A DNA stretch of 64,000 bases, taken from contig NZ_LYPB01000069.1 of the NCBI RefSeq assembly GCF_001653565.1, positions 124,001 to 188,000 on the forward strand, read 5' to 3'. The notes beneath the pieces were generated by a model, which saw only the letters and a list, made by a program, of their open reading frames with translations, ran no database searches and had not been told where the DNA came from. Of the stretch, positions 16,766 through 27,200 are shown in pieces; within the stretch, counting starts at the first letter, position 1, and each line of letters opens with the position of its first letter. The DNA comes from Paenibacillus oryzisoli (GTDB taxonomy: Bacteria > Bacillota > Bacilli > Paenibacillales > NBRC-103111). Both the position numbers and the translations under genes were made by a program.

Positions 16766-17764
16766 TTATGTCATCAGTGCTAAGCGAACCTTGCTCACGC
16801 CGTGCTGGACAGATTCTCCATGCCAATAACGATATATATCCTCGACTAACGATCTTCCGATTCGCTTCCGGGAAGACGGGTTCACACCAGCAATATGCGG
16901 CCTGACTAGCACATTAGGCAATCGACGCAACTCACTGTTCAGCGGCAACGGCTCCTGTTCAAATACATCCAACGCAGCAAAAATACGATTCGTTCGCAGT
17001 TCCTCAATTAGTGCTTGCTCATCAATGACGCTTCCCCGAGAAGTATTAATGAGGAGGCAGCCATCTTGAATCAAGCGAAGCTCATCTCGTCCGATCATGT
17101 GGTCCGTTTCGGGAATCATAGGCAAATGTAGGGAAATTACCTGTGCACGCTTCAGTACATCATGCAAGGGAAGCAATTCTACACCGAGCTCTGCGGCTTT
17201 CTCCCGTTTCATATAAGGATCATAAGCGATGAATCGCACGTGGAACGGCCTCATTAAGCGGATGACTTCCTGAGCCACCATGCCAAGCGCGACAAAACCT
17301 ACGGTTTTCCCTCGCAGCTCATCCGCCTCCATCGCGATAGATTTCCAGCTGACGCCCGATCTCATCGACTCATCCACCAGCTTAACCCGATGACCCACAG
17401 CAAGGATTAGTGCGATGATGGATTCCGCAACCGATTCGGCAATGGCGTGACCTCCTGATAATACCGTTATGCCTCTATCAAAAGCTTCAGCTGCTACGAT
17501 ATGTTTCACCGAACCTGCCATATGAGCTACTAACTCAAGCTTAGGAGCTGAGTCAAGCATATCCCTTGTAATGGGTAAACTCCCCCACGTGGAAATACAA
17601 GCGGATGCATTCCCAAGATGACTCATCAGTTCAGTCGGAGTGAATGGACGATCATATGGATTTAATACAAGCTCTCCTACCTGTTTTAACTTCTCTACTA
17701 CGTCCGGTTCCAAAAAAGCAGACAGCTCATTTTGTTGTATTTGCACAACAATTTTCCTAGTCAC
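16766..17764 (-). CDS. D-isomer-specific 2-hydroxyacid dehydrogenase family protein
   Basis: A 332-residue NAD(P)-dependent dehydrogenase fold that reversibly oxidises 2-hydroxyacids to 2-oxoacids. The catalytic signatures are present: Arg in LINTSRGSVID, Glu in LDVFEQEPLP and His in VLVRPHIAGV. The cofactor loop is unusual. Where family members have GxGxxG or GxGxxA, this one reads ALGMVA (in VGFVALGMVAQEV), so the first glycine is alanine. It starts with GTG and overlaps the oxidoreductase stop codon by four bases, indicating translational coupling. In the cluster it may act on a sugar acid or oxidised sugar made by the Gfo/Idh/MocA enzyme. Confidence 0.85.
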   Translation of the reverse strand: MTRKIVVQIQQNELSAFLEPDVVEKLKQVGELVLNPYDRPFTPTELMSHLGNASACISTWGSLPITRDMLDSAPKLELVAHMAGSVKHIVAAEAFDRGITVLSGGHAIAESVAESIIALILAVGHRVKLVDESMRSGVSWKSIAMEADELRGKTVGFVALGMVAQEVIRLMRPFHVRFIAYDPYMKREKAAELGVELLPLHDVLKRAQVISLHLPMIPETDHMIGRDELRLIQDGCLLINTSRGSVIDEQALIEELRTNRIFAALDVFEQEPLPLNSELRRLPNVLVRPHIAGVNPSSRKRIGRSLVEDIYRYWHGESVQHGVSKVRLALMT

Positions 17765-18825
17765 AGTCTTTTTTCCCTTCTCTCATGTACGTCATCATCT
17801 AGACGAATCACCGAATTCGTCGATATGGACGCAAATATGGCATCCATTACCCGCATAACTCCCAGCACTTCATCTCCAGCCGCCAAGGGTTTACGTTCCT
17901 CTAATAGTGAATCAACAAATTCCTCTAACTGCCATGTAAAGTTGGAAGCATGCTTGCCCCAGCATTCTACTTTCTCCCCATTGTCCCAAAGTTCATGCTC
18001 ATCCTTCAGATGCAGAACGCCTTTCGTCCCTGTCATGTAGCGGAGGTATACGCTGTCTTGCGTGCTCCAGATCCGTTCGCCGCCAAGTCCTTCCTCATCA
18101 CCCGGAACTCTTCCAGCATTAAAGGACATCATCACGTTAGCCATCCGATTGCGGGAGAATTTCAATGAAATTGCAACCTCATCCTCCCCTTCCCAATGGG
18201 GATTATGAGAGTATCCTTGCGCATAGACAGTCTCTGGCAATTCACCGTATGCCCAAACGATATAATCCAAGATATGACTGCCCCAAAGAGGAATGATAAA
18301 GCCTCCGATGTGCTTAACATCCTTCCACCAATCCGCTGCCGGCTTATTAATATAAGCTAATAGCATGGCATGAATCGTAAACAATTCACCAATCTCACCG
18401 CTATGGATTTTGTCAATCGATGTCATGACAGGAGCGAAGAATCTTCGACTCTGTCCGACCATTAAGGTTACACCGTTCTGTTCAGCAGCTTCAACCATCC
18501 CCTTGCCTTCGGAATAGTTGAGAGCCATCGGCTTCTCAATGAGAACATGCTTGCCTGCCTCCATCGCTTTAATGGCGTAAGGCGCATGCAAATCATGCGG
18601 CAGCAGGAGCAAAAAGGCATCAATTGCTGGATCCCCAAGGGCATCGTCAAAGGACGTGTATAGGCTTACGCCATCCCAACCTGCCGCAGCCCTAGCTGCT
18701 TTATCCGGATCACGGGAAACAACTGCCTGAAGCGTGACTTTATCTCCAAGCTCTTTAATCGCTGGCAAATGCGAGCTTGATACTCGCCCCAAGCCAACGA
18801 CACCTAAGCGTATTTTATTCGCCAT
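17761..18825 (-). CDS. Gfo/Idh/MocA-family oxidoreductase
   Basis: A 354-residue NAD(P)-dependent sugar or polyol dehydrogenase. The N-terminal Rossmann domain starts with GVVGLGRVSSSHLPAI and the family's EKPMALNY motif follows near residue 100. The C-terminal alpha/beta domain binds the substrate. Members oxidise or epimerise sugars, inositols and sugar derivatives, so the exact substrate cannot be told. ATG after AAGGA about 10 bases away. It overlaps the dehydrogenase gene downstream by 4 bp and follows the isomerase-like gene by about 25 bp, so the three are one transcriptional unit. Confidence 0.9.
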   Translation of the reverse strand: MANKIRLGVVGLGRVSSSHLPAIKELGDKVTLQAVVSRDPDKAARAAAGWDGVSLYTSFDDALGDPAIDAFLLLLPHDLHAPYAIKAMEAGKHVLIEKPMALNYSEGKGMVEAAEQNGVTLMVGQSRRFFAPVMTSIDKIHSGEIGELFTIHAMLLAYINKPAADWWKDVKHIGGFIIPLWGSHILDYIVWAYGELPETVYAQGYSHNPHWEGEDEVAISLKFSRNRMANVMMSFNAGRVPGDEEGLGGERIWSTQDSVYLRYMTGTKGVLHLKDEHELWDNGEKVECWGKHASNFTWQLEEFVDSLLEERKPLAAGDEVLGVMRVMDAIFASISTNSVIRLDDDVHERREKRL

Positions 18826-18849
18826 ATACTTGCCATCCTTCCTTGCTCA

Positions 18850-19650
18850 CTAGTTAGATTGAAAGAGTGTTCTGGCATAACGGATATCATCCCGAATCAA
18901 TCGATCTACTTCCGACTCCGCCGTATACTCTGCTGTCAAACAGATAACCCCTTCATATTTCCGTTTCGTTAGGTATGCCGCAACACGCTCCCAAGAAGCC
19001 ATGCCTTGACGTCCGGATGTAAAATGACGCTCCCATTGTGCTTGCTCCGCTTCCGGTCCGTTGCTGCGCGTATAGAAAACATTTTTGAGATTGACCATAT
19101 GGAGGTGGGACCAGACAATGTCCAAGCCAAATTCAGGCTGCTGTCCAGCCAAGGCATCATGCGAGCAATCCCAGACGGCTCCTATATGATTAGGATTGAG
19201 ACCTTGCAGTAAGTCCATTAGACCCGAAGAATCCGGAATAAAGTCACCGTAATGCTGCTGAACGCTAACCTTAACCCCGTATTGCTCACAAAGATGAGAA
19301 ACCTCTTCTAAGTGCTTACGCAGCTTTGCGACCGATTGAAGATAGCCTTCTTCAAGTGAAACGGCCGGCATAATTCGAATGCGGGGAATCCCTGCCTCAG
19401 CGCAAGCCGAAAAAATACGTTCATCCGTTTGACTAGCTACGCTAAATATCCGCAATCCATGATCCGCCATAAACGCAGCAAGCTTGTGCAAGCCTTTTTC
19501 CGCATCAGCCGGCTCCAATTGAAACCCTTCTCGCAAAGGGAACTCTATGCCATCAAAGCCGCTCTCTTTCACAAACTTGACTAATTCTTGCACAGGAGTC
19601 GTTCTCCACGGTTTGGTAAAAACAGAAAATTGAACAGGTGACTGCGTCAT
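18850..19650 (-). CDS. Sugar phosphate isomerase/epimerase family protein (AP-endonuclease-2-like TIM barrel)
   Basis: A roughly 266-residue TIM-barrel protein of the xylose-isomerase-like/AP-endonuclease-2 superfamily, cytoplasmic. Metal-site type motifs are visible: ESGFDGIEFPLREG, VSVQQHYGDF, GAVWDCSHDA and HLHMVNLKN. Members isomerise or epimerise sugars, keto-acids or inositol derivatives. The longest frame begins at GTG 19659, but the ATG at 19650 has AAGGAG eight bases upstream and is preferred. It is placed between the carbon-nitrogen hydrolase and the Gfo/Idh/MocA gene, an association typical of pathways for unusual sugars. Confidence 0.85.
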   Translation of the reverse strand: MTQSPVQFSVFTKPWRTTPVQELVKFVKESGFDGIEFPLREGFQLEPADAEKGLHKLAAFMADHGLRIFSVASQTDERIFSACAEAGIPRIRIMPAVSLEEGYLQSVAKLRKHLEEVSHLCEQYGVKVSVQQHYGDFIPDSSGLMDLLQGLNPNHIGAVWDCSHDALAGQQPEFGLDIVWSHLHMVNLKNVFYTRSNGPEAEQAQWERHFTSGRQGMASWERVAAYLTKRKYEGVICLTAEYTAESEVDRLIRDDIRYARTLFQSN

Positions 19651-19671
19651 TTGTAACACTCCTTTTTTGAG

Positions 19672-20589
19672 TTAAACATCTGCTTTCCTTTTGGCATGCT
19701 GAACGTTCTCAGACCTCATGTGGTATTCCTTATAGGTTTCAAGCTTGAATACTTCTTGTATCCTAGCTAGGGGCCACTCTTGATCATTGGACTCCATGGT
19801 GAATATATTTTCTTGAGAAAAGCTTTCGATGGTCACTTTGCTTCCTAGTCTGCCTTGAATTTCTAGAAGCTTGTCATACTGATTGTCAATGTGGAAAATT
19901 TGCTTATCGAGATCGATTGTTTTCGTTATCCACCCTCCCCACTTGGAAGTCGACGCAAGAATTTTGCCTGTCTTATCAATAATCTTCGAATGATTCGTTC
20001 TTACCGAGGAGACGACATAGTAGGAATTTAACCAGGCATGGGCCTCGAGCGGAAAGCCGCCATCATAAGCGGAAGGCCATACAACAAGTTCAGCGCCCTT
20101 TAATTTCAGTGAATGCCATAGATTCGGATAACCGATATCATAACAAATGGCAATCCCGACTTTGCCGAAATCCGTCTCGAACACAGGTATTTCTGCACCA
20201 GGTGTAACTCCATCCTGCTTCATTTCACCATCGGTCGGATGATGCTTAAGATATCTCCCAGCTAACTTTCCTTCTCGGTCAAATAACCAAGCGACCACAT
20301 ACTTTTTGCCCTCTATCCTTTCATGGACACTAGCGATGATGTAACTATTGAGTCGCTCTGCTTGTTTGGAGAGCACATGGTACGTTTGCTGCGTCAATTC
20401 ATCTGAAGTTTCATGGTGATGGTCGCCCCCGGTTACAAGAAACACTTCAGGAAAACAGATAAGATCGGGCTTCAGCTCCGTGAAAGCATCCAGCATGTTC
20501 ATAGCTCTATGCAAATTGTCTTCTTGTGTGGCGCCTTGAATGAGTTCTTCGTTAAAGCAGGTGCTAATGACATTTACTTTTCTTGGCAT
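19672..20589 (-). CDS. Carbon-nitrogen hydrolase (nitrilase superfamily)
   Basis: A 305-residue cytoplasmic enzyme. The Glu-Lys-Cys triad of the superfamily is complete: Glu48 (ICFPEVF), Lys115 (GRYLKHH) and Cys149 (GIAICYDIGYPN). These enzymes hydrolyse amides, carbamates or nitriles, or transfer acyl groups; the branch cannot be set from motifs alone. ATG with AAAGGAGG. It follows the glycoside hydrolase gene after a 64-bp gap with a hairpin and leads the run of isomerase and oxidoreductase genes. A second carbon-nitrogen hydrolase, also after a glycoside hydrolase gene, occurs at 55491-56774, so removal of an amide-linked group from the imported sugar is a reasonable but unproven inference. 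Confidence 0.9.
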   Translation of the reverse strand: MPRKVNVISTCFNEELIQGATQEDNLHRAMNMLDAFTELKPDLICFPEVFLVTGGDHHHETSDELTQQTYHVLSKQAERLNSYIIASVHERIEGKKYVVAWLFDREGKLAGRYLKHHPTDGEMKQDGVTPGAEIPVFETDFGKVGIAICYDIGYPNLWHSLKLKGAELVVWPSAYDGGFPLEAHAWLNSYYVVSSVRTNHSKIIDKTGKILASTSKWGGWITKTIDLDKQIFHIDNQYDKLLEIQGRLGSKVTIESFSQENIFTMESNDQEWPLARIQEVFKLETYKEYHMRSENVQHAKRKADV

Positions 20590-20609
20590 ACTGTGTCCTC
20601 CTTTATGTA

Positions 20610-20629
20610 GGGCCGTTATAGGACGGCCC
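20610..20629 (-). promoter_or_regulatory. Intercistronic hairpin after the clan-A glycoside hydrolase gene
   Basis: GGGCCGT-tatagg-ACGGCCC, a 7-bp GC-rich stem, lies between the hydrolase stop (20653) and the next gene start (20589). There is no T-run, so it is a processing or stability hairpin, or a weak terminator. Confidence 0.5.
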
Positions 20630-20652
20630 CACCATTCTCTTTCGTTATCACA

Positions 20653-23600
20653 CTAGGAATTCGTAAGCTCTCCCGTAATGCCTAGCAATGCAATAATCGC
20701 TTTGGACTGACCGCTCAAATCAATTGTAGTAATTGTTTTCTCTGGATTCGGGTTCGTAAACAACGTGTTAAATACAGCGCGTTCTCCTCCATTCGTCATA
20801 GTATACTTCTTGGCAATGACGACTGCTGGATTAATGGAAGGCACATACCAATCATCAATATTTTGTTGAAACACAATAGGCTGATCCACTTGTGTGCCGT
20901 CTGAGTAATGAATGATATAGTTCCCAATCGTTGTACTGCTAGGTGCGGTTGGATACATTAACGTGTGTAGAAATCCTATTTTACTAAACTTTTGATTCAC
21001 AGGTATCCCTGTCAAACTTACAGGCAAGTTCGGCCTGATCGTCGATCCGCCAGCAATCATCATCACGGTGGGGTCGCTCATGCTCGCGGGCAATTGATAA
21101 GGAATACCGCCGATCACTTGCTCCCCTGTCTGAAAATTCGAGTTGGCAATGTTCTCTGGACCAAAGTCCGCCCAGCCTCCCTGCCCGTCTCCTGCAGGCG
21201 ATTCGTCACTATACGATTGATTGGCCAAAGACGATAAGGAGATATACGATTTTTTAGACGTGTCCAACTGCATCGTCACCTCTTGCGGTATATCAGCGAC
21301 ATTGACGAAGTCGAGTGATTCGACGACAAAGGAGCCGCTGCTGTTTGCTGTAATGCCAATCCCTACAGAAACCGCACTCGTTGGCACTGGATCTATCACA
21401 ATATCTTTGGTAATCGTCACGTAATCCGTCCCTAAATCCGTTATTTGCTTAGCAGCATAAGCCGTACCTTGATACCACAAGTAGACATTCGGATTTTCAG
21501 TTATTTTTTTGATTTTCGCAGATAATCTATACGTGCCGGGCTCTGGAGGCATGATCCCTGTCTGTCTGATCGTAACCCGCTCTTGTCCCGTCGCACTCAT
21601 TTGCACCGCATAGTTGCCTTCCTGCTGACCTTGAACTGTACAGATGCTGCCACCTTTGGAAGGTAGATAATCCCATTCTTGCGGAATTGCCGTACACAAG
21701 TTCATATTCGCATCGCCGGTTAAATTAATAAAATCAGCGTTTCTGAGCAGCGGTCTCGATTCTAAAGCCACTGCACTTACCACTTGAATCTGGCCCGTGC
21801 TTTCGATATAAGCGATATTTGAACTCTGAATCACTTTATTGCCATTAGGTTTCGTAGTCACTGTAATCGGATGATCATAGAGATCAACAACAGAGGCTAT
21901 ATTTCCGCTCAATTCATATTCATAAGCACCTGCCGTTGTATTGTTCGCTCCAAGGATCGAAAGCCTTTTCCCATTGGTTAATTCAAAGGACTGTCTGACT
22001 CTGAAGGTGGTCGTTGAGATTCCCGGCCACGTTAACGTCTCTTGAATGGAACTCGCTTTACGAATTTTGTTATTGAACACGCCTAACACATAGTAATCGG
22101 GTTCCGGTGAAAGGGTATAGCGATTAAAGAATACTTCGAACGTGCCCATATTAATAAATTTGCTGTAACCCATTTTTAAATAATCGACTAACCATTCTAC
22201 GGTCATGTATAAGCGAGTATCTCGATCTGGGGTTGTAAAATGCATCTGCTCACTCATCCAATACTCGGTTCCTGGACGTGCCAGCTTTAATTTATTTACC
22301 CACGGTGTCGTTTTCGAGTTCGCTTTGGCGCCATCATAACCATGCACATTATAAATATCAAAATAATTGACCCCATTCTGATACTGAGCCGCATTATCGA
22401 AGAAAACCGTCGGCAGTTTCACATTATCGGCATGATCTGAATACCCGCTCGTCAAAATTTGTGCATTGGGATCTGCTCGTTTGGCCTCCCGGTAAGCAAT
22501 TTCGAGCAATTCCATGTATTGGGCATCTGTTCCCGTTAATGTCGCAGCAACGCTGGACTCCGCATTGAAATTGACTTCATTATAAATTTCCCAATATTTC
22601 ACTTCGCCCTTATAGCGACTTACCGTTTGATAAATATAATTGGCCCACTCGCCTTCAAAATCTTTCGGGACCCAACGCTCAGGACGCTGTGCCAAGTTGC
22701 TCGTTTCCATGATTGCATCTGTCGGTTTCGTCGCTGCCCAACGGGACGGGTAGCCTAACACGCCTAGAACTTCAAGCCCCGCTGCTTTGCTTTTGGAAAC
22801 GTATTGATCTGTTTTCTCCCATTTGAAGGTGCCTTTTGTAGGCTCAACAACATTCCAAAGGAATACTTTCGCTTCGGCCCACGTGCGCGTTATTCGAGCA
22901 TTCACATCCGTCCAAATTTTCGGATCCCAATCATATTTGGAATGAAAGCCATAGAAATCCGCGTAGACCCCATCAGTGACAGACGTATCATTCGCAGGAA
23001 GTACAGCAATGGCACTATAATAATTGGCGATGGGGCTGCTGCCTGCGGATACAGTCGTTTTCAACTTGTAATAGCCCTCAGCATTCAACTCCGGTAAAGC
23101 CAAGTCGTGAATCGCATATTTCCCATCATTGTCGGATTGTACAGTGAAATTTTTGCTCACGATCGGCTCACTGTTTGTGTTTGCAACATCGAAGTTAACG
23201 GCCGTGGCCTCGATGTTAACTGTATAATTCTGGTCTTCCCCGCTATAGTTCAAAGAAAGCATTGGAAAACTAATGTTCTCGCCCACTACAAATTGCTGTG
23301 TTTCCGCGCGCCACGCAGGTGCCAGAACGTGATAATTTGTTAAACGATGCCAGTTCGTTCTATAGCGCTCTACTGTTTTCATCTCATTTTTGACTAAAAG
23401 ACTTGTATCGCTGTCCGCTTTAAATTTACTGTCTGGCACACTTAGCAGCTCCGACGAAGATAACTCTCTCGTTGAAATTTTGAGTTGTTCAACATTGAAC
23501 GGCTCCGCCTTTTCGACCTGAAGCACATTGGCATATAGATCTTCACTCAAGGAACCAGTCATGGACACTTCACTGACCATTCCACTCGGTATCGAGAGCT

Positions 23601-24111
23601 GCTGCTGCATCCCATTGATGTATAAACGGATCCGGCTAATGTTGGTCGACGGGGAGTAATTCCAGGTCAATGCCACGTTTACACGCTCTCCCGGGGTGTA
23701 TGAAAATGAAGTAAGTGCGCCACTAAATGAAGTCGTGGCATCTTTACGAATAACAAATTTTAACTGAGCGTTCTCTTCAACTGGCGGTATATAAATTCCT
23801 AACAAGGTATTACGACCTGCACCTAAATCCCTTGAAGGTGTGACAGCAAACGCGAATTCATAGTCATTCCCTGATTCTACTGCAGGCTTCGTAGGATGCA
23901 TCGTCATTTCAATGGTTCCTTGATCAGGACGAAGAATGCCTCGTGTGTAATGCTTAAATTGCGTATCATTCTGGTAATAATAGGTATTCTGTGCATTCGT
24001 AGTGGCCGCGTTCCCAACAGTGGGCATCAACGGTAGTGCGGAAAGTGCTAGAACTGAAATCATCAACCATATCAGGACTGTCATCCCTCTGCGCCTGTTA
24101 CTCATGTTCAT
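20653..24111 (-). CDS. Secreted multidomain glycoside hydrolase (clan A-like catalytic barrel)
   Basis: About 1152 residues. I start at the ATG 24111: GGGAGG lies eight bases upstream and the product opens with a signal peptide (NRRRGMTVLIWLMISVLALS..., Ala-X-Ala-type end near residue 35). The open frame extends 105 bases upstream to 24216, but that start has no good ribosome site. From this start, residues ~45-225 form a laminin-G/concanavalin-like domain, ~275-375 a beta domain, and ~385-730 a (beta/alpha)8 barrel with acid/base Glu512 in YWEIYNEVNF and probable nucleophile Glu621 in YWMSEQMHF. About 815-945 is a carbohydrate-binding-like module, and a last beta-rich domain is unrecognised. 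The Asn-Glu dyad and second Glu fit clan GH-A, nearest in style to GH39 or GH5. It is co-transcribed with the transport genes. Confidence 0.8.
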   Translation of the reverse strand: MNMSNRRRGMTVLIWLMISVLALSALPLMPTVGNAATTNAQNTYYYQNDTQFKHYTRGILRPDQGTIEMTMHPTKPAVESGNDYEFAFAVTPSRDLGAGRNTLLGIYIPPVEENAQLKFVIRKDATTSFSGALTSFSYTPGERVNVALTWNYSPSTNISRIRLYINGMQQQLSIPSGMVSEVSMTGSLSEDLYANVLQVEKAEPFNVEQLKISTRELSSSELLSVPDSKFKADSDTSLLVKNEMKTVERYRTNWHRLTNYHVLAPAWRAETQQFVVGENISFPMLSLNYSGEDQNYTVNIEATAVNFDVANTNSEPIVSKNFTVQSDNDGKYAIHDLALPELNAEGYYKLKTTVSAGSSPIANYYSAIAVLPANDTSVTDGVYADFYGFHSKYDWDPKIWTDVNARITRTWAEAKVFLWNVVEPTKGTFKWEKTDQYVSKSKAAGLEVLGVLGYPSRWAATKPTDAIMETSNLAQRPERWVPKDFEGEWANYIYQTVSRYKGEVKYWEIYNEVNFNAESSVAATLTGTDAQYMELLEIAYREAKRADPNAQILTSGYSDHADNVKLPTVFFDNAAQYQNGVNYFDIYNVHGYDGAKANSKTTPWVNKLKLARPGTEYWMSEQMHFTTPDRDTRLYMTVEWLVDYLKMGYSKFINMGTFEVFFNRYTLSPEPDYYVLGVFNNKIRKASSIQETLTWPGISTTTFRVRQSFELTNGKRLSILGANNTTAGAYEYELSGNIASVVDLYDHPITVTTKPNGNKVIQSSNIAYIESTGQIQVVSAVALESRPLLRNADFINLTGDANMNLCTAIPQEWDYLPSKGGSICTVQGQQEGNYAVQMSATGQERVTIRQTGIMPPEPGTYRLSAKIKKITENPNVYLWYQGTAYAAKQITDLGTDYVTITKDIVIDPVPTSAVSVGIGITANSSGSFVVESLDFVNVADIPQEVTMQLDTSKKSYISLSSLANQSYSDESPAGDGQGGWADFGPENIANSNFQTGEQVIGGIPYQLPASMSDPTVMMIAGGSTIRPNLPVSLTGIPVNQKFSKIGFLHTLMYPTAPSSTTIGNYIIHYSDGTQVDQPIVFQQNIDDWYVPSINPAVVIAKKYTMTNGGERAVFNTLFTNPNPEKTITTIDLSGQSKAIIALLGITGELTNS

Positions 24112-24212
24112 CCCTTTTACCTCCCTGTCTAATTGTACAAAATGGTGTTTCTTCCCAACAACTGGATAGAAGTAAGATATTTCTGACAATCCGATGAAGT
24201 AATTGCCTATGT

Positions 24213-27200
24213 TCATTCATTATTCATCCTCGACACAATAAACGTCATATCACTCATGCCAACTACGCCATCATGATCAATATCAGCCATTTGAGCTTCT
24301 GACCAATCGGAGCTTGAAGACGTACTGCCATAGTAATAAGCGACAATGCCTAGATCTCCGACCGTAATACCTGGTTGGTTATTGAGATTACCCGTTTCGG
24401 TCAGAATTCTTCCTAATTCAAAATGGCTTATCGCTGTCTCTACTGCTTGACGAGCAGTATCCACTTCAGCTTGTGTAACTGTATCTGATTGCACAACCGA
24501 CTTCGCAGCAAGAATCGCTGCCGCAAGTGCTGGACCGCGAAGCGCAATAGAACCAGGGAAGTAATTGCCGATGGCATTACCCTCGACAGCCCCTTGCATG
24601 AGAGCTTCTCCCTCAGCGATCTTAGAAATCAGCAGCTCTTTATTTACATTACCGAGAATTTGAATTGTATAACTGCCATCTGCCACGTTCGTTTCGACAC
24701 CTAGCCCGTTGGCAATCTTCACTTGCCTAACTACCAAACTTGAAGCTTGCGGAGTAACCGTTTCTTTGGCTGCGAAATTCATTTCAACTACACTCGCTGC
24801 GCCTGTTATCACATTGCTGCTGCCCAAACTAGCCAGAATGAAATGAACCTTACCCTGTTCGGCATCATGCTGCTCCTGAACAATGCCAATACCGCTTCGC
24901 AAGCTGTGGGAACTTACGTAGATGAAGCGTTCCGGATCATACACAACTGTAAATTGAATGGCAGATGCGTTCACCGCATTCTTAAGTCCTACCGTTACAG
25001 CCATTTCCGCACCTGAGTGGACATTCGTAGGCCCCGTTACGACTACGCTCGGATTTGTCTCTGGTTCAGGTTCTGGTTCTGTCACGGGATGATTCTGAAT
25101 TTGAAAAGAAACCTGCGCAACGTTATAAACAGCATCCGTCACGGTTAAACGATAAGAACCTGGTTCGTGGATCACTGTCCCTGACAAGAAGTTCGGGTTC
25201 ACCAAGATTTCGGTCTGTAACATGACATTGGATAGAACATAATCTTTCACCCATTCACTTATTTCTTTATCTAGAATGCCATCTAAGGCTTCGATCTGAG
25301 AAACGATTTCATACGTGCCTATCTCACTTTGTTGTTCTCCTTCTGACGTTGACATCAGATAAAGCTTCGCTTTACCTTCCATAAATACGGGAGAAACGTC
25401 TTCCGAATAGATTTGGCCATTTACGACGCCCGTTATAACGGGTGCGGTCGTGTCGATTGTGAAACGAATCACTGTCACATGTCCATTTAAGTCAAGCAGG
25501 GAGAAAATATAGGCGCCTTCCTGCTCAATCCATTTACCAGAAGTGTAGGACTGATAATCTCCTCCGTTGCGAGACAACGTCCCTTGTCCCGAACTGTACG
25601 CGATCTTGACTGGTTGATTGTAGGAGGCACCGTCTTGAACGCCTTCGAAGAGTGCGCTAGGGAATGCAATGGAGAAATTAACCGTTGTCGTCTGAGTCTG
25701 ATAGGTCACACGAAGAACATAATTGCCAGGTTGCGTTATGGGAGATCCTGAGAGGTATACAACTGGCGCTTCACTATTTCGAGTGAGCCAAGCTTCCCCT
25801 CGATCATAGGTGGCCGAAACCACACTTGGATAGATCTGTCCAGTCGTCACTCCTGAGACAACGGGAGCTGCGACAATGGGATGCTGTTCCTCATAAGCAC
25901 CGATATCCGTCCCATCCCCTACCGGCCTAGGATTCCCTAGGTAATCAACTGTGAGGCCGACATTTGCCCCCGCATCAATAGCCGGCGAACTAGGTTGCAA
26001 GGCATAGTTCGCTTGATTCGCATTTAGGAAGAGTGGGTCCCCCACTATCGCATGCGAATCCTGATTTTTTTCAACTGAATAACTGCTTGGAGATCCAAAC
26101 ATTTGATTCGCTTTGTAGATTTTCTCCGTACCGCCCTGATTCCAGTACACACCGCCAGCAGTGGCATCCGAACGTGTGTATAAATTATGATCGATGGCAA
26201 GCCCGCTTATTGCAGCGTCATTATCCGCATGAAAGGACAGCATATAGTTCCCTTCATTGCCAGCAATCAGATTGTTCATGATACTTACGTCATTCATCGT
26301 ACCTTTAGCTCCTGCAACCGATGACCCCTGAACACGAATGAACACCGCCGCTTCCCTGTTAACTGTATCCGCTTTGAAACGTGAATTGGCAATCGTGTTG
26401 TTATACACGGTTGTGCCATCAATGTAACCCGATCTCGTATTTAAATAAATAGCCGAATTGAAAAAGTCGACAGACGTAACCTTGCCCACATGGTCAATGA
26501 CATTATTGCGGATAGCTGTATGCGTGGCATCCCCTGTAGCCGTAAAAATGAGAACTCCCGTACGATACAGATCATGAATGTGGTTTTGCTTAATCGACGT
26601 ATCGGTGGAAGAATCTACTAGAATACCCGCGTGATATAAGTTCCCCTTAGCAGATGTCCCTCCTTTGCCTTTGTAAATATCTCTGCCAATCTGCTCTATC
26701 TCATTCTTTTCAATCACATTCTGTTTTGAATTTAATCCAGCCGCTCCTCCAACGATTTGGATTCCGACCGTATCACCATCATCCGTATCAAGTAGTCCGA
26801 TGCTGTGTACACGATTGCCACTTATGACATTATTGGAAGCCCCTCCTTCTAGGGCAATCCCGAAGTAATTCATATCGTAGATTTGGTTATTCAGAAGTTG
26901 ATTATAGCTGGCTCCGCTGATGCGCACTCCCGCTCTGTCGACACCATGAATATTGGAATTTTGAACCGTGACATGATGACTCCCTGTACCAATAAATACG
27001 ACAAAGTCATATCCGCCACGGAAATCTATTCCATCCAGGAGAATATAATTCTTACCATTTGACGAAAAAGCAAAGGTGCCGTTTTTATTTGCTATTTCGA
27101 TGACATGATCGTTGGCAACACCCGTGGACGGTTTGTAGTAAACGCTTCCCGTGACGGAATCTGCAACAAAGGAGCCAGGCGTCAACGAACCGATTGTCGG

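Noticed and set aside
24112..24216. N-terminal 35-residue extension of the clan-A hydrolase
   Set aside because: It puts charged residues before the signal peptide and lacks a ribosome site; the ATG at 24111 has GGGAGG.
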